This document shows positions 57,146 through 64,000 of a stretch of 64,000 nt of DNA, one piece after another. This stretch comes from Gammaproteobacteria bacterium. Its GTDB lineage: Bacteria > Pseudomonadota > Gammaproteobacteria > Xanthomonadales > Wenzhouxiangellaceae. How positions within the stretch are numbered: position 1 is the first letter of the stretch; each line of letters opens with the position of its first letter. The stretch lies in the NCBI GenBank assembly GCA_021772975.1, contig JAJFKY010000022.1:1-64000 (forward strand). Direction: 5' to 3'. The notes beneath the pieces were generated by a model, which was not told where the DNA came from, did no database searches, and saw only the letters and a list, made by a program, of their open reading frames with translations. Position numbers and translations under genes: made by a program.

Positions 57146-58093
57146 TCAGTTTCGAATGGCGGCTTTCACCCGTCCCTCAGTTAAGCTGCTGGCATTGCGA
57201 GCGCTGGCCGGGCGGCCAGCCGCTGTCCCGCGATGGCTGACAAACTGTCCCGGCGGCATGCCAAAACTGCTCCGAAAAGCATCGGTAAAGTGGCTGGGGG
57301 TGGCAAAACCGCAGTCCAGAGCCAGATCCGTCAAGCGTTGTTGCGGTCGGTCCAGCAAGCCATCCAGGGCCCGCCGCAGACGCAGCTGCCGTTGATACTG
57401 ATGAATGCTCTGTCCGGTCCGCGCTTTGAAAATGCGGGCCAGATGAAACGGGGTACTACCGACCCTGGTGGCTAAATCCGACAGCAACAGACGCTGATTC
57501 CAGTGCCGGGTCAGCAACGCCTGACACTGGATCACCAGGTCACGGTGCCGCCGGGCGGTCGCTTGGCGAAGCTGACGGTTATGCGCAGGCGGATCAGTGA
57601 TCGAGAGCAGCTGATCAAGCAATTGCAATGCTGTTTCCTCAATCAGCAGTGGTTCGGAGCTGGCGCAGTTCAGCAGATAGCGGTGCAGCCAGCGTTCCTG
57701 AATAAACGCGCGACTGCTGATCAACTGATGGGTGCTGGCAAACGGCTGGTTATCCATGTTGCGGTGTCCCAGGCCGGCAGCCTGCATGGCTGAGACCAGC
57801 ACCGCGCGCGGGAAATGCAGCCAGACTGAATAATCGCCATATTCAGCCAGCGCTGTGCGCCGATAAGTCTGCCCCTTGTTGTACAGCGTGATCACCTGAT
57901 GATTGGCCAGGACTTCGCGCCGGCCGGAATGTCTGATGTAAACCGCATGCCGCGGAAACACCATAATGTCATTGCCGATGGGTCCGGAATCCCCAAAGCA
58001 AGGGTGCTGACGCGGACAGTTGAAGACCCCGATCGCCAACGTATTGCTGCGATAAAGAACTTGACCGATGGCCGTCCTGAGATGCTGATGCAT
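57146..58093 (-). CDS. AraC-family transcriptional regulator
   Basis: A 315-residue regulator. The C-terminal two-helix-turn-helix domain is clear (about 185-290): LLLSDLATRVGSTPFHLARIFKARTGQSIHQY, then LTDLALDCGFATPSHFTDAFRSSFGMPPGQF. The N-terminal half looks like a cupin-type effector domain (FPRHAVYIRHSGRREVLANHQVITLYNKG). Effector and targets are unknown. The next gene upstream by position is hemE, on the same strand, but a separate promoter is likely. Confidence 0.85.
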   Translation of the reverse strand: MHQHLRTAIGQVLYRSNTLAIGVFNCPRQHPCFGDSGPIGNDIMVFPRHAVYIRHSGRREVLANHQVITLYNKGQTYRRTALAEYGDYSVWLHFPRAVLVSAMQAAGLGHRNMDNQPFASTHQLISSRAFIQERWLHRYLLNCASSEPLLIEETALQLLDQLLSITDPPAHNRQLRQATARRHRDLVIQCQALLTRHWNQRLLLSDLATRVGSTPFHLARIFKARTGQSIHQYQRQLRLRRALDGLLDRPQQRLTDLALDCGFATPSHFTDAFRSSFGMPPGQFVSHRGTAAGRPASARNASSLTEGRVKAAIRN

Positions 58094-58125
58094 GCCCGCC
58101 TGATAATTACATCTAATTACGTACT

Positions 58126-58155
58126 AATATAATCGTACATAGTGCTTTACTGCAA
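58126..58155 (-). promoter_or_regulatory. Possible promoter of the AraC-family gene
   Basis: On the minus strand TTGCAG and TATATT lie 18 bases apart in an AT-rich stretch 33 bases before the gene. GTAC motifs repeat around the -10, a possible autoregulation site. Confidence 0.4.
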
Positions 58156-58274
58156 CTGACAGGGATTATTTGTTACTGCAAGGCCTGTCCAGCCAGACCG
58201 AATCAGATAGTCTGGCTCAGGATCGCTTAACGATGGCCAATATCAGTGTCAAATACCGTCGGCGTCGAATACCC

Positions 58275-59327
58275 TTATTGCCGTGCACTCAGGGCATGTA
58301 CGGTATCCAGCAGGCAACTGACATTATCGGGTGGCACCTGCGGCATAATTCCATGGCCCAGATTAAAGATAAAACCCGGCTGGCTGACAGCCGCGGCAAA
58401 CTGCTCGGTGGCAATCTGACGGATGGCAGCCGGTTCAGCCAGTAATGCCGTCGGGTCCAGATTGCCCTGTACCGCCACGCGCCCCCCGGCCTGCCGCAAG
58501 GCGGCATCAATGCTGATCCGCCAGTCCACTCCGAGCCCGGCACAGCCGGATTTCAGCATCTCGTCAATCTGTGTGTGACAGCCTTTACTGAACAGGATGA
58601 CCGGCAAACTGCAGCCATGCCGGCTTTTCAGCTGCGCGATGATATTGGCCATCGGCTGCAATGAAAACTTACGGTAATGCGCTTCGCTCAATAAACCGCC
58701 CCAGGTATCAAACAGCATCAACACATCCACCCCCGCTTCGGCCTGGGCGGCCAGGTAGTCGGTGACCGTGATCACCAGCTTATCCAGTAGTTGCTGCAAC
58801 GCCTGTGGTGCACGCCATAACCACGAACGCGCGGTGGCGAAATCCCGGGTACCCTGGCCTTCCAGCATGTAACAGGCCAGTGTCCAGGGGCTGCCGCTAA
58901 AACCGATAATCGGTAAATCCTGACCAATTTTGACCCGCATTGCGCGCACCACATCCATCACATAACCCAGTTCATCGTGGACATCCGGTGACGGCAGTTT
59001 TTCAATATCCCGGAGGGTTTTAACAGGCCGCTCAAATACCGGCCCTTCACCACTGACGAATTGCAGACCAAGCCCCATCGCATCAGGGATGGTCAGAATA
59101 TCGGAGAACAGTATCGAGGCATCCAGCGGATAACGGCGCAGCGGCTGCATGGCCACTTCGCTGGCCAGCTCGGCATTGCGGCATAAATCCATAAAACTGC
59201 CAGCTTCGGCACGCACCTGCAGATATTCCGGCAGATAACGCCCGGCCTGCCGCATCAACCATACCGGCGGACGGTCTACCGGCTCCAACCGCAGCGCTTT
59301 AAGCAACCGGTCATTGATAATTGTCAT
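58275..59327 (-). CDS. hemE: Uroporphyrinogen decarboxylase
   Basis: A 350-residue TIM-barrel enzyme of haem synthesis. The N-terminal substrate motif PPVWLMRQAGRYLPEY, the VSGEGPVFERPV region, and GFSGSPWTLACYMLEGQG are conserved. The ATG at 59327 follows AAGGA and begins the family N-terminus TIINDRLLKAL; the frame opens earlier at 59390. Its start lies inside the end of aroB (17 bases of overlap), so aroK, aroB and hemE form one unit. Confidence 0.96.
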   Translation of the reverse strand: MTIINDRLLKALRLEPVDRPPVWLMRQAGRYLPEYLQVRAEAGSFMDLCRNAELASEVAMQPLRRYPLDASILFSDILTIPDAMGLGLQFVSGEGPVFERPVKTLRDIEKLPSPDVHDELGYVMDVVRAMRVKIGQDLPIIGFSGSPWTLACYMLEGQGTRDFATARSWLWRAPQALQQLLDKLVITVTDYLAAQAEAGVDVLMLFDTWGGLLSEAHYRKFSLQPMANIIAQLKSRHGCSLPVILFSKGCHTQIDEMLKSGCAGLGVDWRISIDAALRQAGGRVAVQGNLDPTALLAEPAAIRQIATEQFAAAVSQPGFIFNLGHGIMPQVPPDNVSCLLDTVHALSARQ

Positions 59328-60432
59328 GCTGATCCTTGAATAATAACTGGGTGGGAAACGATTGCCGCAGTTCAGCCGACTGATGGCCACTGCTGATCGT
59401 GGCCTGGCCGATCTTCTGCAATAAAATCAAATTCAGGCCGGCACTGCTGGCTTTCTTATCGATGCGCATCGCCGCGACAATGTCATCCGCACGCAATCCG
59501 GCGGGAACGCTCAGGTCGAACTGCATACCCGCCAACAGCCGCGCTAACCTTGCTGCCGTTCCAGCCGGGGTGATGCCGGTCCGTTCCCCGTAGGCGCAGG
59601 CCATTAACATTCCGATAGCCACCGCCTCGCCATGCAGCCAGTGGGAGTATTCAGTCAGGGTTTCCAGCGCGTGACCGAAGGTATGTCCGAAATTCAGCAA
59701 TGCTCGCTGACCCTGTTCACGATCATCCGCGCTGACCACCGCCGCCTTATGCCGCACGCTGGTCGCGACCATGTATTGAACTGTCTCACGCTGCTGTGCC
59801 AGCACCGCGCCCTGGTTAGCTTCCAGCCAGGCGAAAAAATCAGCGTCCATGATCAGGCCGTATTTGATCACCTCGGCGATCCCCGCCCGGTATTCGCGCT
59901 TACCAAGGGTCCGCAAGGTGTCGATATCAGCCAGCACCAGAGCCGGTTGATGAAAGGCGCCCAACAGGTTTTTACCGGCCGGCAGATTGACACCCGTTTT
60001 GCCACCCACCGAGGCATCCACCTGTGCCAGCAGGGTGGTGGGTACCTGAATAACCCTGATCCCGCGCATATAGCAGGCGGCCGCAAAACCGGCCATATCA
60101 CCGATCACGCCACCACCCAGGGCAATCACCGCGCTGTTTCGATTAGCCGGCAGTTTCAACAGCTGGGTGATGATCTGTTGCCAGGTTGCCGGGGTCTTGT
60201 ATTGCTCGCCATCCGGCAGCACACACTCAGCATAGGGAATGCGCAACTGCTCCAGCAACTCGGTTAAGCGCTGCAGATACAGTGGCGCGACCGTGTTATT
60301 GCTGACCAGCAGCACGCCATTGGCATCCAGATGCCGCCGCCAGTAGTCCGGGTTGGCCAGCACATTACTGCCGATCAGCACCTCATAACTGGCGGCTCCC
60401 AGTTCGACCGTGACGGTTTCTACAGCGTGCAT
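59311..60432 (-). CDS. aroB: 3-dehydroquinate synthase
   Basis: A 373-residue NAD- and metal-dependent enzyme, the second step of the shikimate route. ALGGGVIGDMAGFAAACYMRG binds NAD, PTTLLAQVDASVGGKTGVN is the substrate loop, and FGHTFGHALE and WLHGEAVAIGM supply metal-ligand His. Length is typical. It overlaps aroK by 13 bases. Confidence 0.96.
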   Translation of the reverse strand: MHAVETVTVELGAASYEVLIGSNVLANPDYWRRHLDANGVLLVSNNTVAPLYLQRLTELLEQLRIPYAECVLPDGEQYKTPATWQQIITQLLKLPANRNSAVIALGGGVIGDMAGFAAACYMRGIRVIQVPTTLLAQVDASVGGKTGVNLPAGKNLLGAFHQPALVLADIDTLRTLGKREYRAGIAEVIKYGLIMDADFFAWLEANQGAVLAQQRETVQYMVATSVRHKAAVVSADDREQGQRALLNFGHTFGHALETLTEYSHWLHGEAVAIGMLMACAYGERTGITPAGTAARLARLLAGMQFDLSVPAGLRADDIVAAMRIDKKASSAGLNLILLQKIGQATISSGHQSAELRQSFPTQLLFKDQHDNYQ

Positions 60433-60977
60433 TCGGATGACTCGCAGTAATGCTGCAATGCCTGCAGGGTGATTTTGGCCATCTGTTCAACCGGCAGATT
60501 GCGGGCGGTGACCACCACATCCGCCAATGCTGAATAGATCGGATTACGCTGCTGCGCCAGCAATTGCAGGCGCTGTTCTCGATCCGGGCGTTGCAGCAGC
60601 GGACGGGCTTTGTCCCGTTCCAGGCGATCCAGTTGCTGACTGACTGAGGTCTGCAGATAAATCACCGTGCCAAAAGCACGCAGCAACTGGCGGTTATCCG
60701 CCTGCAGCACACTGCCGCCGCCGGTCGCCAGCACGGTGTTCTTCTGCTGACACAGCTGTTGTAACAGCAACTGTTCGCGACGCCGAAAACCGGCCTCCCC
60801 CTCAAGCTCAAAAATCAGTGCTATTTTAACGCCCAGCCGTTGTTCCAGAACTTCATCACAATCGATGAACTGCTTGTCCAGCAGCGCGGCCAGACGCCGT
60901 CCGATAGTGGTTTTACCGCTACCCATTGGCCCGATCAGCACAATGTTATCCGGAATATTGCTGGCTTCAGATTGCAT
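60420..60977 (-). CDS. aroK: Shikimate kinase
   Basis: A 185-residue P-loop kinase. Walker A GPMGSGKT is at residues 16-23, IDCDEVLEQRLG and AGFRRREQLLL bind shikimate, and VLATGGGSVL is the Walker B region. The frame is open to 61226, but the ATG at 60977 gives the usual N-terminus and length. It is followed by aroB, as in many Gammaproteobacteria, and diverges from the exosortase gene. Confidence 0.94.
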   Translation of the reverse strand: MQSEASNIPDNIVLIGPMGSGKTTIGRRLAALLDKQFIDCDEVLEQRLGVKIALIFELEGEAGFRRREQLLLQQLCQQKNTVLATGGGSVLQADNRQLLRAFGTVIYLQTSVSQQLDRLERDKARPLLQRPDREQRLQLLAQQRNPIYSALADVVVTARNLPVEQMAKITLQALQHYCESSECTL

Positions 60978-61065
60978 AGGTCGCAATGCTAGCACGAAGC
61001 AGCCGCCGGGCTGGTAGCAGTTTATCGGATTCAGGCGGCTGGCTGCCGCTGCAACCGATGGGTGC

Positions 61066-61095
61066 TTGTAGCGGCGGATTTGGCTACCATATAAG
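61066..61095 (+). promoter_or_regulatory. Possible promoter of the exosortase gene
   Basis: TTGTAG and TATAAG lie 18 bases apart, ending 50 bases before the gene, in the 168-base divergent gap with aroK. The match is moderate. Confidence 0.35.
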
Positions 61096-61145
61096 CAGTT
61101 GATCACGATGGACGCCCCTCCCCAGGCGCCGCTAAGGATTTCTTG

Positions 61146-61709
61146 ATGATACGTTTTTTTGTCCTGTTTCTGGTCTTGCTGATCGGACTGTTTACGCTGG
61201 AAGTACTGGAACCGGTCCAGCAGCATGTTATTTTCCCTTTCACGGCCGGTATTGCCAAGGTCTGCAGTTGGCTGGTGCAGATGTTTGACAGTGATGTTAT
61301 ATCCAGCGGCAAAATACTGCGCAGTTTAAGTAATGGTTTTGCGGTGGAAATTCAGCCCGGCTGTAACGGCGTGGAGGCATTGATCATCCTGTTTGCCGCG
61401 ATGTTCGCCTTCCCGGCGCCACTGAAAAGCAAACTGATCGGTTTTGGGATTGGCTTTATCGCGATTCAGGCCTTGAATCTGGTGCGCATCATCAGCCTGT
61501 TTTACCTGGGTCAGTGGGATATGACCTGGTTTGAATGGTTCCATCTGTATCTCTGGCAAGCCTTGATTATTCTGGATGCACTGGTGGTCTGGCTGATCTG
61601 GCTGCGCATGCTGCCGCCGCCGGCCTCCAGCGGTGGTACCGATGACAACCCTGACGATTCGGCCGGCCCTGATTCAGCAGTTTCCGGCGATACCGACGTG
61701 CCGGCTTAA
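61146..61709 (+). CDS. xrtH: Exosortase, XrtH type
   Basis: A 187-residue membrane protein with about five helices. The exosortase catalytic triad is visible: Cys73 in QPGCNGVEAL, Arg114 in LNLVRIISLF and His133 in WFHLYLWQAL. Its small size and the GCNGVEA context fit XrtH, which processes proteins with an IPTLxxWG C-terminal signal. The C-terminal 30 residues are soluble, Asp-, Gly- and Ser-rich. The ATG at 61146 follows AAGGA. No substrate with that signal is in this window. Confidence 0.85.
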   Translation: MIRFFVLFLVLLIGLFTLEVLEPVQQHVIFPFTAGIAKVCSWLVQMFDSDVISSGKILRSLSNGFAVEIQPGCNGVEALIILFAAMFAFPAPLKSKLIGFGIGFIAIQALNLVRIISLFYLGQWDMTWFEWFHLYLWQALIILDALVVWLIWLRMLPPPASSGGTDDNPDDSAGPDSAVSGDTDVPA

Positions 61710-61731
61710 GCAAACCGTGGCTTGATCTGTC

Positions 61732-62628
61732 ATGCATAACCAACCGCGGGTATTACTGGCCGGCTGCGGACGGCTCGGCCAGTTGCTGGCGCAACGCCTG
61801 GCAGCCGACGGTTTTCATGTAACCGCCTTGCGCCGGCGCAAGCTAAGTGGTCCAGGTATTCATCGCAGCGTTGCCGCTGATCTGACCAACCCCGCCAGTC
61901 TGCACGAACTGGATAAAGGCTACACAGCGGTTATCTACAGCCCAACTCCTGATAAACGTGAAGCCGAAGCTTATCGAAAGACTTTCTGCAGCGGCCTGAA
62001 GAACCTGCTGAGACGGCCCATTCTGGCCGCCGGCGGCCGGCTGATATTTGTTTCTTCAACCGCGGTTTATGGCCAGAACCATGGCGAAATCGTGACTGAA
62101 GACAGCCCGACCGAACCAACCCGCTTCAACGGCAGAATTCTGTTGGAAGCCGAACAACTGGCACTGGCCAGTGGCCACGCAGGCACGGTGCTCAGACTGG
62201 GTGGACTGTACGGTAATAAGACCAGTTATGTGGTGCAAAAACTGCTCCAGGGCGAGCTGGACAGTGACACCCTGCATCACTGGACCAACCGCATTCATCT
62301 GGAAGATGCAGCCGGATTAATCGCACATTTGTTAACCCTGCCGCAAACACCCGCACGACTCAATGGTGTCGATGACCATCCATGCCTGCGCTTTGAACTG
62401 TTTAACTGGCTGGCGCTTGAAGCTGCCCGCCGATTGCCGGCACTTGACCTCGATAAAAAGCTGGCGCAGTTAAAGCAATTGTCCTTAGCCGATCACTCCG
62501 GTACGCCACCACATGGCAAGCGCATCAGCAATGCACTGTCACGCAGCCTGGGTTACGACTATCAATACCCTGATTTTCGCACCGGCTATATAGCGGTGCT
62601 TGACTCCCTGAAACTCGGCCAGCGATAA
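61732..62628 (+). CDS. NAD-dependent epimerase/dehydratase family protein (YeeZ-like)
   Basis: A 298-residue Rossmann protein. RVLLAGCGRLGQLLAQRL is the dinucleotide-binding start (GxGxxG), FVSSTAVYG the SDR-like Ser strand, and TVLRLGGLYG and RIHLEDAAGLI the substrate-side blocks. The usual YxxxK is replaced (GRILLEAEQLA), as in YeeZ relatives, so ordinary SDR catalysis is doubtful. It lies 22 bases after xrtH. A decayed copy of its C-terminal half follows at 62650. Confidence 0.78.
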   Translation: MHNQPRVLLAGCGRLGQLLAQRLAADGFHVTALRRRKLSGPGIHRSVAADLTNPASLHELDKGYTAVIYSPTPDKREAEAYRKTFCSGLKNLLRRPILAAGGRLIFVSSTAVYGQNHGEIVTEDSPTEPTRFNGRILLEAEQLALASGHAGTVLRLGGLYGNKTSYVVQKLLQGELDSDTLHHWTNRIHLEDAAGLIAHLLTLPQTPARLNGVDDHPCLRFELFNWLALEAARRLPALDLDKKLAQLKQLSLADHSGTPPHGKRISNALSRSLGYDYQYPDFRTGYIAVLDSLKLGQR

Positions 62629-62649
62629 GCCTATGTCTGATAGGCCATA

Positions 62650-62964
62650 CCAGCCAACGGCGTTCATCAGGATAATGCCGCAGGTTTGATCACACACTGG
62701 CTGCACAACAGACCCGAAGGTCCAGCCGTCAACGCCGTCGATAACAGCCCACCGCTACGAGTAGAACTGCTTACATGGCTGGCCGGTATTGCGTAAGATT
62801 CGCCCTGACGGCAAGCTGGGTGCCTTGCTGAAGCGACTGAATGAACACCAGATTCGCGAGGACGAGCACACCGGCAAACGTGTCCGTAGCGATGCGGCAT
62901 AAGACTCCGGTTATACTTTCCAATATCCCGACTACCGCGGTGGATACATGGAAATTATCCAAAA
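62650..62964 (+). pseudogene. Decayed C-terminal half of a second YeeZ-like gene
   Basis: Reading in frame gives HQDNAAGLITHWL, then VDNSPPLRVELLTWLAGIA and a stop, later LLKRLNEHQ, TGKRVRSDAA, another stop, and SGYTFQYPDYRGGYMEII. These align in order with the C-terminal half of the preceding gene (HLEDAAGLIAHLL, VDDHPCLRFELFNWLAL, KRISNALSRSLGYDYQYPDFRTGY). The match is diverged and interrupted by at least two stops, and the N-terminal half is missing. It is therefore an old relic, not a recent copy. Confidence 0.8.
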
Positions 62965-63038
62965 AAACACACTGATAATCATTCCTGCGAAGGCACGAAG
63001 CCCTCTTTGAAACACATCCATCGCTTACGCAGATTCTA

Positions 63039-63105
63039 CAATCACTGGTCCGATCAGCCCACCGCCAGCCAACAACCATGCCGTCATTCCCGCGCAGGCG
63101 GGAAT
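63039..63105. repeat. 67-base direct repeat, copy 1
   Basis: It begins CAATCACTG and ends GCGGGAAT. It matches copy 2 at 65 of 67 positions (GT in place of AA after CAATCACTG). Only the left arm and core of the terminal palindrome extend into this copy. Confidence 0.85.
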
Positions 63106-63321
63106 CCATGCCGCAACGCACTTCCACTGCCGGAATAATTACCACCAGGCAGTAGCACTTATCATCTTTGAATTTAATTATCTTACTGATTAGCCGGTGG
63201 TGTTTTTATTATCAAAGGCTTGAGTTTCAAGCAAATTGCCAGGCAAATCGCCAAATAAGTTGTCAAGTAAACTGCCAGGCATATTGAGTCAGTATTCACT
63301 CAATTTGTCGATGCGGGTCTG

Positions 63322-63388
63322 CAATCACTGAACCGATCAGCCCACCGCCAGCCAACAACCATGCCGTCATTCCCGCGCAGGCGGGAAT
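63322..63388. repeat. 67-base direct repeat, copy 2
   Basis: The second copy lies 283 bases after copy 1 in the same orientation, with two mismatches. Its 3' end runs into a complete palindrome (63365-63392). Confidence 0.85.
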
Positions 63389-63392
63389 GACG
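63365..63392. repeat. REP-like palindrome
   Basis: CGTCATTCCCGC and GCGGGAATGACG are perfect 12-base arms around GCAG. This is the common proteobacterial intergenic palindrome that often stands alone or in pairs, sometimes as a mobile miniature element. Confidence 0.8.
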
Positions 63393-63529
63393 ATAAACTG
63401 AAGTCTTTGAGTTATTGCTGCAGCTTTGAAGGATATCCTCAAGGCATTGGTGGCCTTCAACAACGTTGGATTTCACACCACCAAACCGGGAAGTTTGCAG
63501 TACGATCTGCCACTGCTAATATATCCAGC

Positions 63530-64000
63530 ATGCCCAACCAGCCACCACCGCTGTCCGCCGAGGTTGTTGACCAATTCAACACCGGCCTGCAAGCCGCCCA
63601 AGACGCCGGCATCGTCGAACCCACCGCCATGACCGTCGCCACCCGCGAAGCCGACAAGGTATCCGCGCGAATTGTGCTGTTAAAGGATTTCGATGCCAAC
63701 GGCTTTGTTTTCTACACCCACCTGAACAGTAATAAAGGCCGGCAACTGCAACAGCATCCGGTGGCCGCACTGACCTTCTTATGGCGGGAAATTAATCAGC
63801 AGGTGCTGGTGGAAGGTGTGGTTGAACAGATTTCCGACCAGCAGGCCGATACCTATTTCGCCAGCCGTCCCCGCGCCAGCCAGATCGGCGCCTGGGCCTC
63901 GGACCAATCCCAGCCACTGGACAGCCGCCGGACATTCGAAAACAGAATTGCCGAATATGAGCAGAAGTTTGAGCAACAATCGGTGCCACGGCCGGCAGGC
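63530..64000 (+). CDS. pdxH: Pyridoxamine 5'-phosphate oxidase, 3' end cut by window
   Basis: The first 157 codons of PdxH, an FMN enzyme making pyridoxal phosphate, are visible. EPTAMTVATREADKVSARIVLLK and GFVFYTHLNSNKGRQL bind FMN, and SRPRASQIGAW is the second FMN block. Against E. coli PdxH the N-terminus lacks about 20 residues, including the LRREYTKGGL segment; the upstream frame is open but holds nothing like it. The ATG at 63530 has no clear ribosome-binding site. The C-terminus is outside the window. Confidence 0.85.
   Translation, partial: MPNQPPPLSAEVVDQFNTGLQAAQDAGIVEPTAMTVATREADKVSARIVLLKDFDANGFVFYTHLNSNKGRQLQQHPVAALTFLWREINQQVLVEGVVEQISDQQADTYFASRPRASQIGAWASDQSQPLDSRRTFENRIAEYEQKFEQQSVPRPAG

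Larger units (their letters stand above)
62965..63529. other. Repeat-rich spacer without a gene
   Basis: This 565-base stretch carries two 67-base direct repeats and a palindromic element of the widespread GTCATTCCCGC type. A run near 63230-63280 has an imperfect short periodicity around GCCAGGCAAAT. Reading frames here are repeat translations with no recognisable protein. Confidence 0.6.

Noticed and set aside
59632-60267. Long plus-strand frame opposite aroB, and similar ones opposite mreB (44141-44707) and dctM (23295-23828)
   Set aside because: They mirror the codon bias of well-identified genes on the other strand and encode no recognisable protein.
62771-63145. 124-codon minus-strand reading frame
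   Set aside because: It contains the DSRLRGNDG translation of a REP-like repeat and lies antisense to the decayed epimerase copy, so it is not a real gene.
63039-63392. CRISPR array
   Set aside because: There are only two long repeats with a 216-base interval and no cas genes, so it does not fit an array.

Overview
The window looks like a chromosomal segment of a Gammaproteobacterium of moderately high GC content. The evidence is the set of conserved blocks: fis-purH-purD, mreBCD-mrdA-rodA-mltB-rlpA-dacA-ybeD-lipB-lipA in unbroken order, aroK-aroB-hemE, and single-copy PlsB, TtcA, PriA and UvrD. A short exosortase of the XrtH type and a dehydrogenase ending in a DGFE-like tail point to an environmental lineage rather than an enteric one. 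The species cannot be fixed from the sequence alone.

Layout. 1-5 kb is accessory: two secreted DUF1579-like proteins (one cut by the window edge), a secreted tandem RidA-like protein, a VOC protein, a periplasmic cupin, a small membrane protein and an esterase-like hydrolase. 5-7 kb (minus) holds ampG and xthA. 7-15.5 kb (plus) is a nucleotide and DNA block: pyrE, a DUF4124 protein, fis, purH, purD, uvrD, a hydrolase and pyrF, ended by a clear intrinsic terminator. 15.8-25 kb is mixed: an S9 peptidase, plsB, a YdcH-like protein, ttcA, a TRAP binding protein, a TRAP large permease facing it, and a gamma-carbonic anhydrase. An AT-rich gap at 25.0-25.29 kb carries clustered DnaA-box matches ahead of argS and an FtsN-like SPOR gene. 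A PQQ-type dehydrogenase, a small lipoprotein, priA and prc follow. 34.1-44.7 kb is one long minus-strand cell-envelope cluster (mreB through lipA). 44.8-48 kb is ald-aguA-aguB (alanine deamination and agmatine to putrescine). 48-58 kb is signalling: a methyltransferase, an ECF sigma and anti-sigma pair, a 1364-residue beta-propeller sensor kinase, an FG-GAP propeller protein and an AraC regulator. 58-61 kb is hemE-aroB-aroK. 61-64 kb holds the exosortase, a YeeZ-like NAD-dependent epimerase, a decayed second copy of its C-terminal half, a repeat-rich spacer and the start of pdxH.

How the genes fit together. The mre/mrd/dac/rlp/mlt genes build and trim lateral-wall peptidoglycan, AmpG recycles its fragments, and RlpA and the FtsN-like protein bind denuded glycan at the septum. 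PyrE, PyrF, PurH and PurD supply nucleotides. LipA and LipB make lipoyl cofactor. The most distinctive content is the exosortase without a visible substrate, the DnaA-box cluster, the decayed epimerase copy with flanking 67-bp repeats, and the large propeller kinase with a cryptic C-terminal domain. I found no tRNA, rRNA, CRISPR array, complete insertion sequence or prophage.
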